A DNA stretch of 64,000 nucleotides from Cryptosporangium arvum DSM 44712 (GCF_000585375.1 NZ_KK073874.1:4216001-4280000), one strand, 5' to 3'; counted from the first letter of the stretch, positions 22,676 through 33,014 are shown. A program made the numbers and translations. Notes: generated from the sequence alone by a model not told the origin.

Positions 22676-24151
22676 ATGGAGCTGCTGATCGTCACCGCCG
22701 GCGGCGTGCTCGTCGTCTACCTCCTCGTCCTGCTGGTGCTCTCCCGCATCAAGGTCGCCGGACCGAACGAGGCGTTCATCATCACCGGGCGACGCGGACG
22801 CTCGGTGACCGACTCGCAGGGCAGCCGCTTCACCGACCTGTCGGGCCAGAAGGTCGTGATGGGCGCCTCCGTGTTCGTGCTCCCGGTCGTCCAGCGCAAA
22901 CAGTCGCTGGACCTCTCCAGCCGGCGGATCTCCGTCGACATCCAGGGCGCGGTGAGCAAGCACGGGATCCGGGCGAACCTGCACGGGGTCGCGATCGTCA
23001 AGGTCGGCGGCACCGAGGACGCGGTGCGGGCCGCCGCCCAGCGCTTCCTGCACCAGCAGAAGGAGATCGACGAGTTCACCCGGGAGGTCCTGGCCGGGTC
23101 GCTGCGGGCGATCGTCGGCCGGCTCACGATCGAGGAGATCATCGGTGACCGGGTCGCGTTCGCCAGCGCGGTCGCCGAGGAGGCCGAACACTCGATGACC
23201 AACCAGGGCCTGGTGCTCGACACGTTCCAGGTGCAGGACATCTCCACCGAGGGCACGTACCTGCAGGACCTGGGCCGCCCGGAGGCCGCCAGGGTCCTCA
23301 AGGACGCGGCCGTCGCCGAGGCGACCGCGACCCAGGCGTCCGAGCAGGCGCGGCTGCTCGCCGAGGAGGCCATCGCCACCGCCGAACGCGACCTCGATCT
23401 GAAGAAGGCGCTGATCCGCGCGGAGGTGGAGGCCGCGCAGGCGCGCTCGGCGGCGGCCGGGCCGCTCGCCCGGGCCGAGCGGGAGCAGGTGGTCATCGCC
23501 GAACAGCAGAAGGTCGCCGAGCGGCAGGCCGAGCTCACCCAGCGTCAGCTCGACGTCGACGTGCGCCGGCCGGCCGACGCGGAGCGGTACCGGGTCGAGC
23601 AGGCCGCCGAGGCGGCGCGGAGTGCGGACGTGCTCGCGGCCGACGCCCGGCGGCAGGCCACGATCGCCGCGGCGCAGGCCGACGCCGAGCAGGCCCGGCT
23701 CACCGGTGAGGGCGAACGGGCCCGCCGGTCCGCGCTGGCCGAGGCGGCCGAGCGGGAAGGGCAGGCCGAGGGGGCCGCCGCGCTCGCCCGCGGCCGGGGC
23801 GACGCCGAGGCGATGCGCCTGAAGGCCGACGCGTTCGCGCGGTACGGGGAGGCGGCCGTGCTCGATCTGCTGGCTCGGGTGCTGCCGCAGGTGGTGGAGG
23901 CGGCCAGCCGCCCGATCGGCGCGATCGACAAGCTGACGGTGATCTCCACCGACGGTGCGTCGTCGCTGACCCGGTCGGTGGCCGGCAACGTCGCGCAGGG
24001 CCTCCAGCTGGGCACCGACCTCACCGGGGTGGACCTGGCACGCCTGCTCGGCCGCTTCAAGCAGGCCACCGACGAGACACCCCCGGCCCCGGCCCCGGCC
24101 CCGGCCCCGGCCCCGGCCGCGGTCCGGCCGTCGGCGGACGGGCTCGGCTAG
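22676..24151 (+). CDS. Flotillin-like SPFH-domain protein
   Basis: A 491-residue protein with an N-terminal membrane anchor (3-25), an SPFH domain (KVAGPNEAFIITGRRG, VLPVVQRKQSLDLSSRRI, FLHQQKEIDEFTREVLAGSL, LTIEEIIGDR) and a long Ala/Glu/Arg-rich coiled coil from about 210 to 400. The C-terminus contains five Ala-Pro repeats encoded by a near-perfect CCGGCC array. Flotillins scaffold membrane domains; together with the NfeD-like protein this matches the YuaF/YuaG (FloT) arrangement of Bacillus. The start ATG 22676 follows an ideal AAGGAGG. Confidence 0.92.
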   Translation: MELLIVTAGGVLVVYLLVLLVLSRIKVAGPNEAFIITGRRGRSVTDSQGSRFTDLSGQKVVMGASVFVLPVVQRKQSLDLSSRRISVDIQGAVSKHGIRANLHGVAIVKVGGTEDAVRAAAQRFLHQQKEIDEFTREVLAGSLRAIVGRLTIEEIIGDRVAFASAVAEEAEHSMTNQGLVLDTFQVQDISTEGTYLQDLGRPEAARVLKDAAVAEATATQASEQARLLAEEAIATAERDLDLKKALIRAEVEAAQARSAAAGPLARAEREQVVIAEQQKVAERQAELTQRQLDVDVRRPADAERYRVEQAAEAARSADVLAADARRQATIAAAQADAEQARLTGEGERARRSALAEAAEREGQAEGAAALARGRGDAEAMRLKADAFARYGEAAVLDLLARVLPQVVEAASRPIGAIDKLTVISTDGASSLTRSVAGNVAQGLQLGTDLTGVDLARLLGRFKQATDETPPAPAPAPAPAPAAVRPSADGLG

Positions 24152-24160
24152 ATTCGCAGG

Positions 24161-25204
24161 ATGCGAGGTGGAGGGCGGGTCCCGGTCGTCGCGTTGACCG
24201 GTTTCCTCGGGGCCGGCAAGACCAGCCTGCTCAACCACCTGTTGCGCCGGCCGGGCGCGCGGCTCGGGGTCGTCGTCAACGACTTCGGGGCACTGAACGT
24301 CGACGCGGCGCTGGTGACCGGTCAGATCGACGACGCCGCGGCGATCTCCGGCGGATGCGTGTGCTGCCTGCCCGATGCCGGGGGCCTCGACGACGCGCTC
24401 CGCCGCCTCGCGCAGCCCCGCCTCCGCCTCGACGCGATCCTGGTGGAGGCCAGCGGCGCGGCCGACCCGATCGCGGTGGCCCGCCTGATCGGCTTCAGCG
24501 GCGCCAAGGGCATCCGGCCGGGTGGCCTGGTCGAGGTGATCGACGCGGTCGAGCACTTCCGCACCGTGGACCGCTGGCCGGAGCCCCCCGCGCGGTACGG
24601 GGCGGCGACGCTCGTCGTCGTCAACAAGGCCGACCGGCTGCCCGGCGACGACCGCGAGGCGGTGCTCGCCCGCATCCGGGAGCGGGTGCGGCGGCGTCAC
24701 CCGCAGGTGCCGATCGTCACCGCCCGGTACGGCCGGATCGACCCGGCGCTGGTATTCGACACCGCCGCCGACGAGGACCCGGCCGACCAGCTCCCGATCG
24801 CCCGCCTCATCCGCGAGCAGGACGCGGGCCGGGCCGGGCACGACCAGGACCACGACCACGACCACGCCAGGGCGGCATCGGTGCGGCTGGACCGGCCGGT
24901 GTCGCCGACCGCGCTGATCGACCTGCTCGAGGCCCCACCCACCGGCGCCTACCGGCTCAAGGGCCGGGTGCGGGTACACGGTTCCCGCGCCGAGCAGGGC
25001 TTCGCGGTCGACGTCGTCGGGTCGCTGATCCACGTCGCCCCGCTGCCGGAGCCACCGCCGGTCGGCGAACTCGTCGCGATCGGGATGGAGCTGGATCCGG
25101 CGGGCGCGCAGCAGCGTCTGGACGCGGTCGCGGCCACTCCCGCGGAACGGCCCGACACCCCCGGCCTCCGGCGCCTGCGTCGCTACCGCCGCTTGACTTC
25201 CTGA
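24161..25204 (+). CDS. CobW/COG0523-family GTPase, metal chaperone type
   Basis: A 347-residue P-loop GTPase of the G3E group. Walker A is [16 protein letters not shown], the metal-binding motif is GGCVCCLP, and the guanine motif is VVNKADRL. A flexible His/Asp stretch ([10 protein letters not shown]) precedes the C-terminal CobW_C domain (LKGRVRVHG onward). This family inserts or delivers metals, often zinc, using GTP. No Zur-regulated neighbours are present, so the specific metal is inferred from the family only. ATG at 24161, ten bases after the flotillin stop, suggests cotranscription. Confidence 0.9.
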   Translation: MRGGGRVPVVALTGFLGAGKTSLLNHLLRRPGARLGVVVNDFGALNVDAALVTGQIDDAAAISGGCVCCLPDAGGLDDALRRLAQPRLRLDAILVEASGAADPIAVARLIGFSGAKGIRPGGLVEVIDAVEHFRTVDRWPEPPARYGAATLVVVNKADRLPGDDREAVLARIRERVRRRHPQVPIVTARYGRIDPALVFDTAADEDPADQLPIARLIREQDAGRAGHDQDHDHDHARAASVRLDRPVSPTALIDLLEAPPTGAYRLKGRVRVHGSRAEQGFAVDVVGSLIHVAPLPEPPPVGELVAIGMELDPAGAQQRLDAVAATPAERPDTPGLRRLRRYRRLTS

Positions 25205-25377
25205 CGTCGGAGCCCCGTGTTCTCCGGGCGGGGTTGCAGAATCCATAACGCTCGTTCGGCTTCGTGCTGCGCCGTCGGTCCCTAATTGACCCGATATTCG
25301 CTGCTCAGCCTCGCACTCATTGCCGTGGACCGTCGATGGCGCCAGCAGGATTCATCGGAGAACGTGTGACAGTTATC

Positions 25378-25406
25378 TTGTCGTGTGACACCACATGTAT
25401 TACGTT
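25378..25406 (+). promoter_or_regulatory. Putative promoter of the ABC importer/CoA operon, with direct repeats
   Basis: TTGTCG (25378-25383) and TACGTT (25401-25406) are separated by 17 bases, giving a leader of about 40 bases before ATG 25453. Two identical CGTGTGACA copies, at 25363-25371 and 25382-25390, are 19 bases apart, the second overlapping the -35 end. The 248-base gap between the CobW gene and this operon is visibly richer in A and T than its flanks and holds no gene. Confidence 0.45.
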
Positions 25407-25452
25407 CGCCTGACCCGGTCCCCGGACCCAACCCCCAGGTCTTGGAGAATCA

Positions 25453-27018
25453 ATGCCGACTCTTCACCGCTCGAGATTGTTGGCGGCGTCGGTGGCCAGC
25501 GCGATGGCGCTGACGCTGGCCGCATGCACGACCTCCGGTTCGTCGTCGACGAGCGGCGGCAACACCTCGGAGCTCAACCTGCAGTTCACGGGCGTACCCA
25601 TCAGCCTCAACCCGGCGCTGGCCGGTGCCGGTGGCTCCACCGTCTACACCGCGCTCGCCTACGACTCGCTGATCCACCTGAGCAACGAGGGCAAGCTGGA
25701 GCCGGACCTCGCGGAATCCTGGAAGTACGTCGGCACCGGCAACAAGGTCTTCGAGCTCACGCTCCGCGAGGGCGTCAAGTTCGCCAGCGGCAAGCCGCTG
25801 ACCGCCGAGGCCGCGGTCGCGTCGATGCAGTACTTCCTCAAGGCCGGCGGCCCGCTGACCCCGTCGGCCGGCGCGGTCGACAAGGTGGAGGCCACCGGGC
25901 CGCGCACGGTCCAGGTCACCTACAAGTCTCCGAACCCGGACGCGGCCGGCACCATGGACCAGTACCACGGCATCGGGGTGCTGATCGGCCCGGACGGTGT
26001 GGCCAACCCGCAGAGCCTGCTCACCAAGAGCGACGGCACCGGGGCCTACGTCTACGACAACGCGACGTCGGTGGCCGGCAGCCGCTACAGCTACACGAAG
26101 AACCCGGCCTACTTCAACCCGAAGGCCCAGCGGTTCTCCAAGGTCTCGGTGCGGGTCATCGGTGACCCGCAGGCCGTGCTCTCCGCGGTGACGACCGGCC
26201 AGGTGGACTACGCGACCGGCAGCCCGGCGACCGCGGACGCGGCCAAGTCGGCCGGCCTGAACATCGTCAAGGCGCCGTTCTTCAACTGGGAACTGGTGCT
26301 CGGCGACACCGAGGGCACGATCAGCAAGCCGCTGGCCGACCCGCGGGTGCGGCAGGCGATCGGGTACGCGATCAACCGCGACGCGCTCTCCAAGGCGTTC
26401 GGCGCCGACTTCACCAAGCCCAGCACGCAGCAGCTCATCGAAGGCGCCGACGGCTACGACGAGAGCATCGGCTACACCTTCGACCTGCAGAAGGCCAAGT
26501 CGTTGATGGCCGAGGCCGGGTACGCGAAGGGCTTCCCGCTCACCGTGCTGACCGAATCGATCCTCGACCGGAACACCACCTACTCGCAGGCGGTGGCCGA
26601 CGCGCTCAAGGCCATCGGGATCACCGTGACGCTCAAGGTCATCTCGACGACCGTCCCGGCGTTCATCGGGGAGGCCACGAGCAAGAAGTACGCGGCCTCG
26701 ATCTGGCCCAGCGCCGGGCCGAACATGTTCCAGAACTACAGCCAGGTCTCCGGCGGGCTGTTCAACCCGTTCGGGCACAAGGACGCCCAGCTCGACGGCA
26801 TCATGCAGCGCGCGTCGGCGGCCGAGGGCTCCGAGCGCACCGGGCTCTACCAGCAGGCCTCCAAGCGCTTCCAGGAGCTGGCCTGGCTGATCCCGCTGAT
26901 CGCCACCGAGAACGTGTACTACAGCAGCGCGAAGCTGGAGGGCATCTCGGCCTCGGTCGGCAACCCGAACCCGATGCCGGTCGGGCCGACGCCCGAGCTC
27001 GCCTGGCGAAAGGGCTGA
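25453..27018 (+). CDS. ABC importer substrate-binding lipoprotein, peptide/nickel (SBP_bac_5) family
   Basis: A 521-residue lipoprotein: signal peptide with lipobox LTLAACTTS (Cys25) and a Ser/Gly linker, then the two-lobed family 5 binding domain. Family sequence is seen in SLNPALAGAG, YDSLIHLSNEGKLEPDLAESW, LTLREGVKFASGKPLTA, and VRQAIGYAINRDAL. Such proteins capture oligopeptides, opines, nickel chelates or other small solutes. The catabolic genes downstream suggest an organic acid, ester or amide rather than nickel. First gene of a ten-gene operon that continues to 37546. Confidence 0.93.
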   Translation: MPTLHRSRLLAASVASAMALTLAACTTSGSSSTSGGNTSELNLQFTGVPISLNPALAGAGGSTVYTALAYDSLIHLSNEGKLEPDLAESWKYVGTGNKVFELTLREGVKFASGKPLTAEAAVASMQYFLKAGGPLTPSAGAVDKVEATGPRTVQVTYKSPNPDAAGTMDQYHGIGVLIGPDGVANPQSLLTKSDGTGAYVYDNATSVAGSRYSYTKNPAYFNPKAQRFSKVSVRVIGDPQAVLSAVTTGQVDYATGSPATADAAKSAGLNIVKAPFFNWELVLGDTEGTISKPLADPRVRQAIGYAINRDALSKAFGADFTKPSTQQLIEGADGYDESIGYTFDLQKAKSLMAEAGYAKGFPLTVLTESILDRNTTYSQAVADALKAIGITVTLKVISTTVPAFIGEATSKKYAASIWPSAGPNMFQNYSQVSGGLFNPFGHKDAQLDGIMQRASAAEGSERTGLYQQASKRFQELAWLIPLIATENVYYSSAKLEGISASVGNPNPMPVGPTPELAWRKG

Positions 27019-27028
27019 GGATCTCCTC

Positions 27029-27970
27029 ATGCTCCGACTTCTCGCCAACCGGCTCGCGCTGTCGATACCGCTGCTGTTCGTCGTCTCCGTGCTGGTCTTC
27101 GGGCTCGCGTCGCTGGTGCCCGGCGACGCCGCCCGGACCATCCTCGGCGAACAGGCGACGCCGGAGGCCGTCGCCTACCTCCGGAACCAGCTCGGCCTCG
27201 ACCAGCCCTGGTACGAGCGCTACGGCAGCTGGTTGGCGGGAGTCCTGCACGGTGACTTCGGCACCTCGATCCTGAGTGGCCAGGACGTCTGGACGACGCT
27301 GAACACCCGGCTCGGCGTCACGCTGTCGCTGGTGCTCACGGCCCTGGTCGTGAGCACGGTGATCGGCGTGGCGCTCGGGCTGGTCAGCGCCGTCCGCGGC
27401 GGGGTGCTCGGCCGCGTGGTCGACGTCCTGTCGCTGATCGGGCTGGCGCTGCCGAACTTCTGGATCGCGATCGTGCTGGTCTCGCTGTTCGCCGTGCAGT
27501 TCCGGCTCTTCCCGGCCACCGGGTACGTGCCGCTCTCCGCGTCACCGTCGGAGTGGATCAGTTCGCTGGCGATGCCAGTGGCCGCGCTGAGCCTGCTGGG
27601 CATCGCGATCATCGGCAAGCAGACCCGCGACTCGGTGCTCGACACGCTCGACGCCGAGTACGTCCGGGTGCTGCGGGCCAACGGCGTGTCCGAGCGGCGC
27701 ATCATCTTCGTCCACGTGCTCCGCAACGCCGCGATCCCGATCGTCACCGCGATGGGTGTGGTGGCGGTGGGCATGGTCGGCGGTTCGGTCTTCATCGAGA
27801 GCGTCTTCGTCCTGCCCGGCCTGGGCAGCCTGGCCACGCAGTCGACGCTCGACCACGACCTGCCGGTGATCCTCGGGCTCGGCGTGTACTTCACCGTGCT
27901 GGTGATCGTCGTGAACGTGCTCGTCGACGTGGCGTACGGCTTCCTCAACCCGAAGGTGCGGGCCTCATGA
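27029..27970 (+). CDS. ABC importer permease, DppB/OppB type
   Basis: A 313-residue permease with six membrane helices. N-terminal RLALSIPLLFVVSVLVFGLA and GDAARTILGEQATPEAVAYL are family signatures, and the coupling-helix (EAA-like) region is seen in YVRVLRANGVSERRIIFVHVLRNA. It starts 11 bases after the binding-protein stop and overlaps the next gene by four bases (ATGA at 27967). It forms the channel with the permease half of the following fusion protein. Confidence 0.93.
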   Translation: MLRLLANRLALSIPLLFVVSVLVFGLASLVPGDAARTILGEQATPEAVAYLRNQLGLDQPWYERYGSWLAGVLHGDFGTSILSGQDVWTTLNTRLGVTLSLVLTALVVSTVIGVALGLVSAVRGGVLGRVVDVLSLIGLALPNFWIAIVLVSLFAVQFRLFPATGYVPLSASPSEWISSLAMPVAALSLLGIAIIGKQTRDSVLDTLDAEYVRVLRANGVSERRIIFVHVLRNAAIPIVTAMGVVAVGMVGGSVFIESVFVLPGLGSLATQSTLDHDLPVILGLGVYFTVLVIVVNVLVDVAYGFLNPKVRAS

Positions 27971-29868
27971 GTACCGGAGTCGAGTCCCGTCCCGTCCGCG
28001 GCGGGCTGGTCCGCGCCGTCCTGCGGACCCCGCGCGGGGCCGTCGCGGTCGTGTTCCTCGCGGTGCTGACGGCCGCGTGCGTGTGCGCGCCGCTGCTGAC
28101 CCGGTTCGGCCCGCTCGATCAGCACATCGACGCGGTCCGCGGGCTCCCGTCCGGCACCTACTGGCTCGGCACCGACGTGCTCGGCCGGGACCTGCTGAGC
28201 CGGATCCTGTTCGGCGGCCGGTCGTCGCTGCTCGGCGTCGTCGAGGCGGTGGTGGCCCACCTGCTGGTCGCGGTCCCCGCCGGCCTGGTCGCCGGTTACT
28301 TCGGCGGCCTGGTCGACCGCGCGCTGATGCGCCTGGCCGAGCTGCTGATGTCGATCCCGGCGATCATGATCCTGCTGGCCGTGCTGGCGATCTTCGGCAA
28401 CAGCCTGCCGGTGGCCATGATCGCGCTGGGCGTGCTGAGCTCCGGCGGGCTGATGCGCCTGGTCCGCGGCGCCGCGCTGGTGGCCCGGGAAGAGCTGTAC
28501 GTGACCGCGGCCGAGCTGATGGGCCTGTCCCGGGTGCAGGTGATGCTGCGCCACGTCCTGGGACGCTGCCGCGGCGTGATCATCGTCCAGACCTCGCTCT
28601 TCGCGGCGATCGCGCTGGGCGTGCAGACCGGCCTCACGTTCCTCGGCCTGGGGCCGCAGCCGCCCGAGCCCACCTGGGGCGGAATGGTCGCCGAGGCCGC
28701 GTCGGTGTTCAGCCAGGCCCCCTGGATGCTGGTGCCGCCGGGGACCGTCATCGCGCTCACCGTGCTGGCCTTCGGCGTGCTGGGCGACGTCGTGCGCGAC
28801 GCGACCTCCGAGCGGCAGTCGGCGGCCGGCGCCGGTCGGGCCACGCGCCGGGCCGGTCGCACCGGGAACGCCGCGGCGCCCTCCGACGCTCTGCTCTCGG
28901 TGCAGGGGCTGTCGGTCGCCGTCGGCGGGGACACGCCGCTCCGGTTGCTCGACGACGTGACGTTCGAGATCGCCGCCGGTGAGGTGGTCGGCCTCGTCGG
29001 GGAATCCGGCAGCGGCAAGAGCATGACCGCGCGGGCCCTGATCGGCCTGCTGCCCACCAACTGCCTGGTCGAGTCGGGCCACGTCGTGTTCGACGGCACG
29101 GACCTGGCCGAGCTCGACGAGGCCGCCTACCGCGCGGTCCGCGGGCGCCAGATCGCGATGATCTCGCAGGAGCCGATGGGGGCGCTGGACCCCTCGTTCC
29201 GGATCGGGTCGCTCGTCGGCGAGGTCGTGCGCACGGTGGAGGGCCGGCGTGGCCGAGCCGTGCGCGACCGGGTGGTCGAGCTGCTCACGATGGTGGAGAT
29301 CCCGGACGCGGCCGACGTCGCGCGCCGCTACCCGCACCAGATCTCCGGCGGCATGGCCCAGCGCGTCGCGATCGCGATGGCGCTGGCCGGTGGGCCCCGG
29401 CTGTTGATCGCCGACGAACCCACCACCGCGCTCGACGTCACGGTGCAGGCCGAGATCCTCGACCTGCTGCGCCGGCTCCAGCAGGAGAACGGGATGGCGG
29501 TGCTGCTGGTCAGCCACAACCTGGGCGTCATCGCCGACATGTGCTCCAAGGTGCTGGTGCTCTACGCCGGGCAGGTCGTCGAGCAGGCGGCGGTCGACGC
29601 GCTGTTCGCCGCGCCCGCGCACCCCTACGCGGCCGCGCTGCTGGCCTCCAGCCCGGAGAAGGCCGGGATCGGGCAGCCGATCCGCGCCATCCCCGGCACG
29701 GTGCCGGCGCCGGAGGACTGGCCGACCGGCTGCCGGTTCGCCAACCGGTGCGAGCTGGTCGAGCCGGCCTGCCGGGCCGAGGCGATCCCGCTCGTCGACG
29801 TCGGCGCCGACCATCACTCCCGGTGCATCCGGATCCCCGTGCTGCTCGAACAGGAGGCCACCCGGTGA
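27967..29868 (+). CDS. ABC importer permease (DppC type) fused to ATPase (DppD type)
   Basis: A 633-residue fusion. Residues 1-285 form a DppC-type permease ([58 protein letters not shown]). A basic linker (about 286-310) leads to an ATPase with Walker [15 protein letters not shown], signature QISGGMAQR, Walker [13 protein letters not shown] and the C-terminal oligopeptide-transporter cysteine motif (CRFANRC then PAC). Normally these are two proteins. Starts inside the preceding gene (ATGA overlap) and ends in a GTGA overlap with the second ATPase. The frame is open across the junction, so this is a real fusion and not a sequencing break. Confidence 0.9.
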   Translation: MSTGVESRPVRGGLVRAVLRTPRGAVAVVFLAVLTAACVCAPLLTRFGPLDQHIDAVRGLPSGTYWLGTDVLGRDLLSRILFGGRSSLLGVVEAVVAHLLVAVPAGLVAGYFGGLVDRALMRLAELLMSIPAIMILLAVLAIFGNSLPVAMIALGVLSSGGLMRLVRGAALVAREELYVTAAELMGLSRVQVMLRHVLGRCRGVIIVQTSLFAAIALGVQTGLTFLGLGPQPPEPTWGGMVAEAASVFSQAPWMLVPPGTVIALTVLAFGVLGDVVRDATSERQSAAGAGRATRRAGRTGNAAAPSDALLSVQGLSVAVGGDTPLRLLDDVTFEIAAGEVVGLVGESGSGKSMTARALIGLLPTNCLVESGHVVFDGTDLAELDEAAYRAVRGRQIAMISQEPMGALDPSFRIGSLVGEVVRTVEGRRGRAVRDRVVELLTMVEIPDAADVARRYPHQISGGMAQRVAIAMALAGGPRLLIADEPTTALDVTVQAEILDLLRRLQQENGMAVLLVSHNLGVIADMCSKVLVLYAGQVVEQAAVDALFAAPAHPYAAALLASSPEKAGIGQPIRAIPGTVPAPEDWPTGCRFANRCELVEPACRAEAIPLVDVGADHHSRCIRIPVLLEQEATR

Positions 29869-30872
29869 GCACCGAACACCTGCTCCGCGTCGAGCAGCTC
29901 CAGGTGGACTACCCCGCCCCGCGGCGGCGCACGTTCCGGGCCGTCGACGCGGTCGACCTCGCGGTCCGGCCGGGCGAGACGCTCGGCCTCGTCGGCGAGT
30001 CGGGGTCGGGCAAGTCGACGATCGCCAAGGCGATCCTCGGTATCGCTCCGGTCTCCGCGGGCACGATCAGTTTCGACGGGGTGGCGCTGGACCCCGAGCG
30101 GGTGCGCCGCCGCAAGCCGGTCACCGACATCCAGGCGGTGTTCCAGGACCCCACCAGCTCGCTCGACCCCAGCAAGACGGTGGGCTACACCGTCGCCGAG
30201 CCCCTGCTGGCGCAGCTCGACCGGGAACGCCGGAAGGCCGGGCCGGGGGAGGTGCGCGACCGGGTCGCCGCGATGCTCGAGCGCGTCGGGCTGGGCGGGA
30301 CCGCCGCCGCGCGGTACCCGGCCCAGTTCTCCGGCGGGCAGCGTCAACGCATCGCGATCGCCCGGGCGCTGATCGTCGACCCGCGGCTCGTGGTCTGCGA
30401 CGAGGCGGTCAGCGCGCTCGACCTGTCGATCCAGGCGCAGGTGCTCAACCTGCTCGGCGACATCCGGGCCGAGCGCGGGATCAGCTACCTGTTCATCTCC
30501 CACGACCTGCAGGTCGTCGAGCACCTCGCGGACACCGTGGTCGTGCTCTACCGCGGCCGGGTGATGGAGTCCGGTCCGGCGGCGGCGATCCACCGCAGCC
30601 CGGAACATCCGTACACCCGCGCGCTGCTGGCCGCGTCGCCGGTGCCCGACCCGGTGCTCCAGCGGGAGCGCCGTGCCGCCCGCGAGGCCTACCGGGGCAC
30701 GCCCGCGCGCGCCGATGCGCTGGGGGAGAGCTGCGCGTTCCGGCACCGCTGCCCGTTCGCGGTCGAGCGCTGCGCGCAGGAGCGTCCGGCGCTCCGGGCG
30801 ACCGCGGGAGGCAGCGTCGCGGCCTGCCACCGCATCGGCGAGCTGCCCGACCTCCGGCCGGTGGTCGCATGA
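29865..30872 (+). CDS. ABC importer ATPase, DppF/OppF type
   Basis: A 335-residue ATPase. Walker A is [15 protein letters not shown], the Q-loop is AVFQDPTSSLDP, the signature FSGGQRQRIAIARAL and Walker B LVVCDEAVSALD. The C-terminal CAFRHRCPFAVERC region is the cysteine-rich extension of oligopeptide transporter ATPases, which binds a 4Fe-4S cluster in some members. GTG start at 29865 overlaps the fusion gene stop. Works as the second, asymmetric ATPase of this importer. Confidence 0.93.
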   Translation: MSTEHLLRVEQLQVDYPAPRRRTFRAVDAVDLAVRPGETLGLVGESGSGKSTIAKAILGIAPVSAGTISFDGVALDPERVRRRKPVTDIQAVFQDPTSSLDPSKTVGYTVAEPLLAQLDRERRKAGPGEVRDRVAAMLERVGLGGTAAARYPAQFSGGQRQRIAIARALIVDPRLVVCDEAVSALDLSIQAQVLNLLGDIRAERGISYLFISHDLQVVEHLADTVVVLYRGRVMESGPAAAIHRSPEHPYTRALLAASPVPDPVLQRERRAAREAYRGTPARADALGESCAFRHRCPFAVERCAQERPALRATAGGSVAACHRIGELPDLRPVVA

Positions 30873-32200
30873 CGGTCACCGCGCTGGAGCTGCTCCCGGC
30901 CGGACCCCCCGGCGCCGGCCCGGCGCTGGGTCTCGCGGCCGCCGGCTACCGCGAGGAGGAGTACCTGGTCCGCGGCGTCGCCGACGAATGGGGATACGAC
31001 GCGTCCGGCCGGGCCGAGCTCCGGCGCCGGGACGTGCCCTACACGACCCGGTTCGTGCTGCGCCGCCCGGCCGACGACGACCGGTTCAACGGCGTGCTCC
31101 AGGTCGAGCCGCTGCACCCCGAGTACGACGCGGCGCTGACCTGGCAGGCCCTGCACGGCTGGATCCTGCGCACCGGCGGCGCGTGGGCCGGCGTCACCCA
31201 GGACTTCCGCCTGGCCGAGTGGCTGCGCACCGACGTGGACGCGGAGCGCTACGGCGAGCTGTCGATCCCGGCGGCCAACCTCCGGTACGAGATCGTCGCG
31301 GACGTCGCCGAGGCGCTCCGGGGCGAGGGCTGGGGCGCGCGGGCCCGTACCTACCTCTCGGGCTGGTCGATGACCGGGAGCTTCGGCCGGGTCTTCCTCG
31401 GCGACGGCTTCCACGCGCGCCGGCGACTCGCCGGTGGTGCACCGGTCTTCGACGGGTACGTGATCGGCATCTCGTCCGGCGGGGCCGGGGCGTCGGGCTA
31501 CCCGGGGCTCTCCGACGAGTGGGAGGTGCCGGCCGACGATCCGCGCCGGACCATCGCCGACCACGATGTCCCGGTCGTGGAGCTGCTCAGCGAGCTGGAG
31601 TCCGAGACGCACGAACCCCACCTCCGGCCCGACGGCGACCGGTACCGGCTCTACCAGGTCGCGGGCACCGCGCACGACGCGCTGGGACCGCGGCCGGGCG
31701 GCACCGCGGCGATCCCGATCGTGGAGCGACCCTCCAACGCCCGGCTCGACCTGATCGCCCGGGCGGTGTTCGCGCGGCTCGACGACTGGGTCCGCGACGG
31801 CGTCGCGCCGCCGCACGCCGACCGGTTCACCTACGACGACGACCACCGGCCGGCCCGGGACGCCGAGGGCAACGTGCTCGGCGGCGTCCGGACACCGTGG
31901 ATCGACGAGCCGCTGGCCCGCTACGTCCCGCACAGCACACCGGCGGTCACCGAGGTCACGCCCTCGCCCTGGTCCCCGGTCGCCGATCCGCAGCTGATGG
32001 CCTGGCTCCGCGGTCACCTGGTCCCGCTCGATCCGCCGGTCCTGGCCGGCCGGTACGCGTCGGCCGAGGACTACCTCGCCCGGTACGCCGCCCGGTGCCG
32101 CGCGCTCGTCGAGGACGGGTTCCTCCGCTGGGAGGACACCGAGACGCTGCTCGCCACCGCCACCGCTCAATTCCTGGAGTGCCCCCGTGCCCTACCTTGA
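30869..32200 (+). CDS. Alpha/beta hydrolase domain-containing protein (Abhydrolase_10-like)
   Basis: A 443-residue protein coupled to the ATPase gene (ATGA). It is larger than standard hydrolases and has the pattern of the 'alpha/beta hydrolase domain' family: GYREEEYLVRGVADEWGYD near the start, YTTRFVLRRPADDDRFNG, the nucleophile elbow GWSMTGSF, and the acid/His region ending YQVAGTAHDAL. Family members act as esterases or related acyl hydrolases. Its location in the uptake operon suggests intracellular cleavage of the imported substrate. No signal peptide is visible. Confidence 0.8.
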   Translation: MTVTALELLPAGPPGAGPALGLAAAGYREEEYLVRGVADEWGYDASGRAELRRRDVPYTTRFVLRRPADDDRFNGVLQVEPLHPEYDAALTWQALHGWILRTGGAWAGVTQDFRLAEWLRTDVDAERYGELSIPAANLRYEIVADVAEALRGEGWGARARTYLSGWSMTGSFGRVFLGDGFHARRRLAGGAPVFDGYVIGISSGGAGASGYPGLSDEWEVPADDPRRTIADHDVPVVELLSELESETHEPHLRPDGDRYRLYQVAGTAHDALGPRPGGTAAIPIVERPSNARLDLIARAVFARLDDWVRDGVAPPHADRFTYDDDHRPARDAEGNVLGGVRTPWIDEPLARYVPHSTPAVTEVTPSPWSPVADPQLMAWLRGHLVPLDPPVLAGRYASAEDYLARYAARCRALVEDGFLRWEDTETLLATATAQFLECPRALP

Positions 32201-33014
32201 TGTGTCCGGAACGAAGCTCTGGTACGACGAGCACGGAACCGGCACGGACGTCGTCCTCTCGTGCGCGATGGGCTTCAGCGGCTACCCCGCGGTGCTCGCC
32301 GACCCCCCGATCGGCGCGCGGGTGTTCGCGCTGCAGGCCCGCGGTTTCGGCCGCTCGGACCACCAGTCGCAGCCGCCGGAGCAGGGCTGGCTCGACCAGT
32401 GGGGCGACGACGTGCTGGCGCTGGCCGACCACGTCGGCGCCGAGCGGTTCGTCTACACCGGCGTGTCGCACGGCGCCGGGATCGGCTGGCACCTGGCCCG
32501 CCGGGCCCCGGAACGGCTGCGCGCGCTGATCTCGGTGGTGGGCACCCCGCACGACCGGAACGGCGACACGTCGTCCTCGGCCGGACGCCGCTCGGTGATC
32601 GAGAACCGGGGGAACCTCGCGGAGATCGAACGGCAGTTCCGCCGCCTCGGCGGGGAGACCGACACCCCCGGGCGCGCCGCGATCCGGGACCGGACGATCG
32701 CCGCGATCCTCCGCAGGCAGGAGAGCTTCACCGACGACGAGGCCCGGATCAACCAGGGCATGCCGTTCCCGGAGGCGACGACCAACGACGCCGTGGCCGC
32801 GATCCTGCGCGGCATCGACCTGCCGGTGCTCATCCTCGCCGGGATGCGCGACGGCGTGATCTCGCCCGAGTCGACGCTGCGCGCGGCGCGCAGCGTCCCG
32901 CGGGCCAAGGCCGTCCTCTTCGAGGACGAGGGCCACTTCGTCGCCGAGGAGCGTCCGGAGCGGCTGGTGCGGGAGATCGCGGTCTTCCTCGACGAACTGG
33001 AGGCGACGCGGTGA
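32187..33014 (+). CDS. Alpha/beta-fold hydrolase
   Basis: A 275-residue standard alpha/beta hydrolase starting at GTG 32187, overlapping the previous gene by 14 bases. Nucleophile Ser in VYTGVSHGAGIGWH, catalytic Asp in LILAGMRDGVIS, and His in EDEGHFVAEE. A classic oxyanion region (CAMGFSGYP) is present. This could be an esterase, lactonase or C-C hydrolase. The GTG start of the CoA-transferase overlaps its stop codon. Confidence 0.88.
   Translation: MPYLDVSGTKLWYDEHGTGTDVVLSCAMGFSGYPAVLADPPIGARVFALQARGFGRSDHQSQPPEQGWLDQWGDDVLALADHVGAERFVYTGVSHGAGIGWHLARRAPERLRALISVVGTPHDRNGDTSSSAGRRSVIENRGNLAEIERQFRRLGGETDTPGRAAIRDRTIAAILRRQESFTDDEARINQGMPFPEATTNDAVAAILRGIDLPVLILAGMRDGVISPESTLRAARSVPRAKAVLFEDEGHFVAEERPERLVREIAVFLDELEATR

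Noticed and set aside
24090-24121. CCGGCC tandem repeat as a microsatellite or origin-like element
   Set aside because: It encodes the Ala-Pro tail of the flotillin and is explained by coding sequence.
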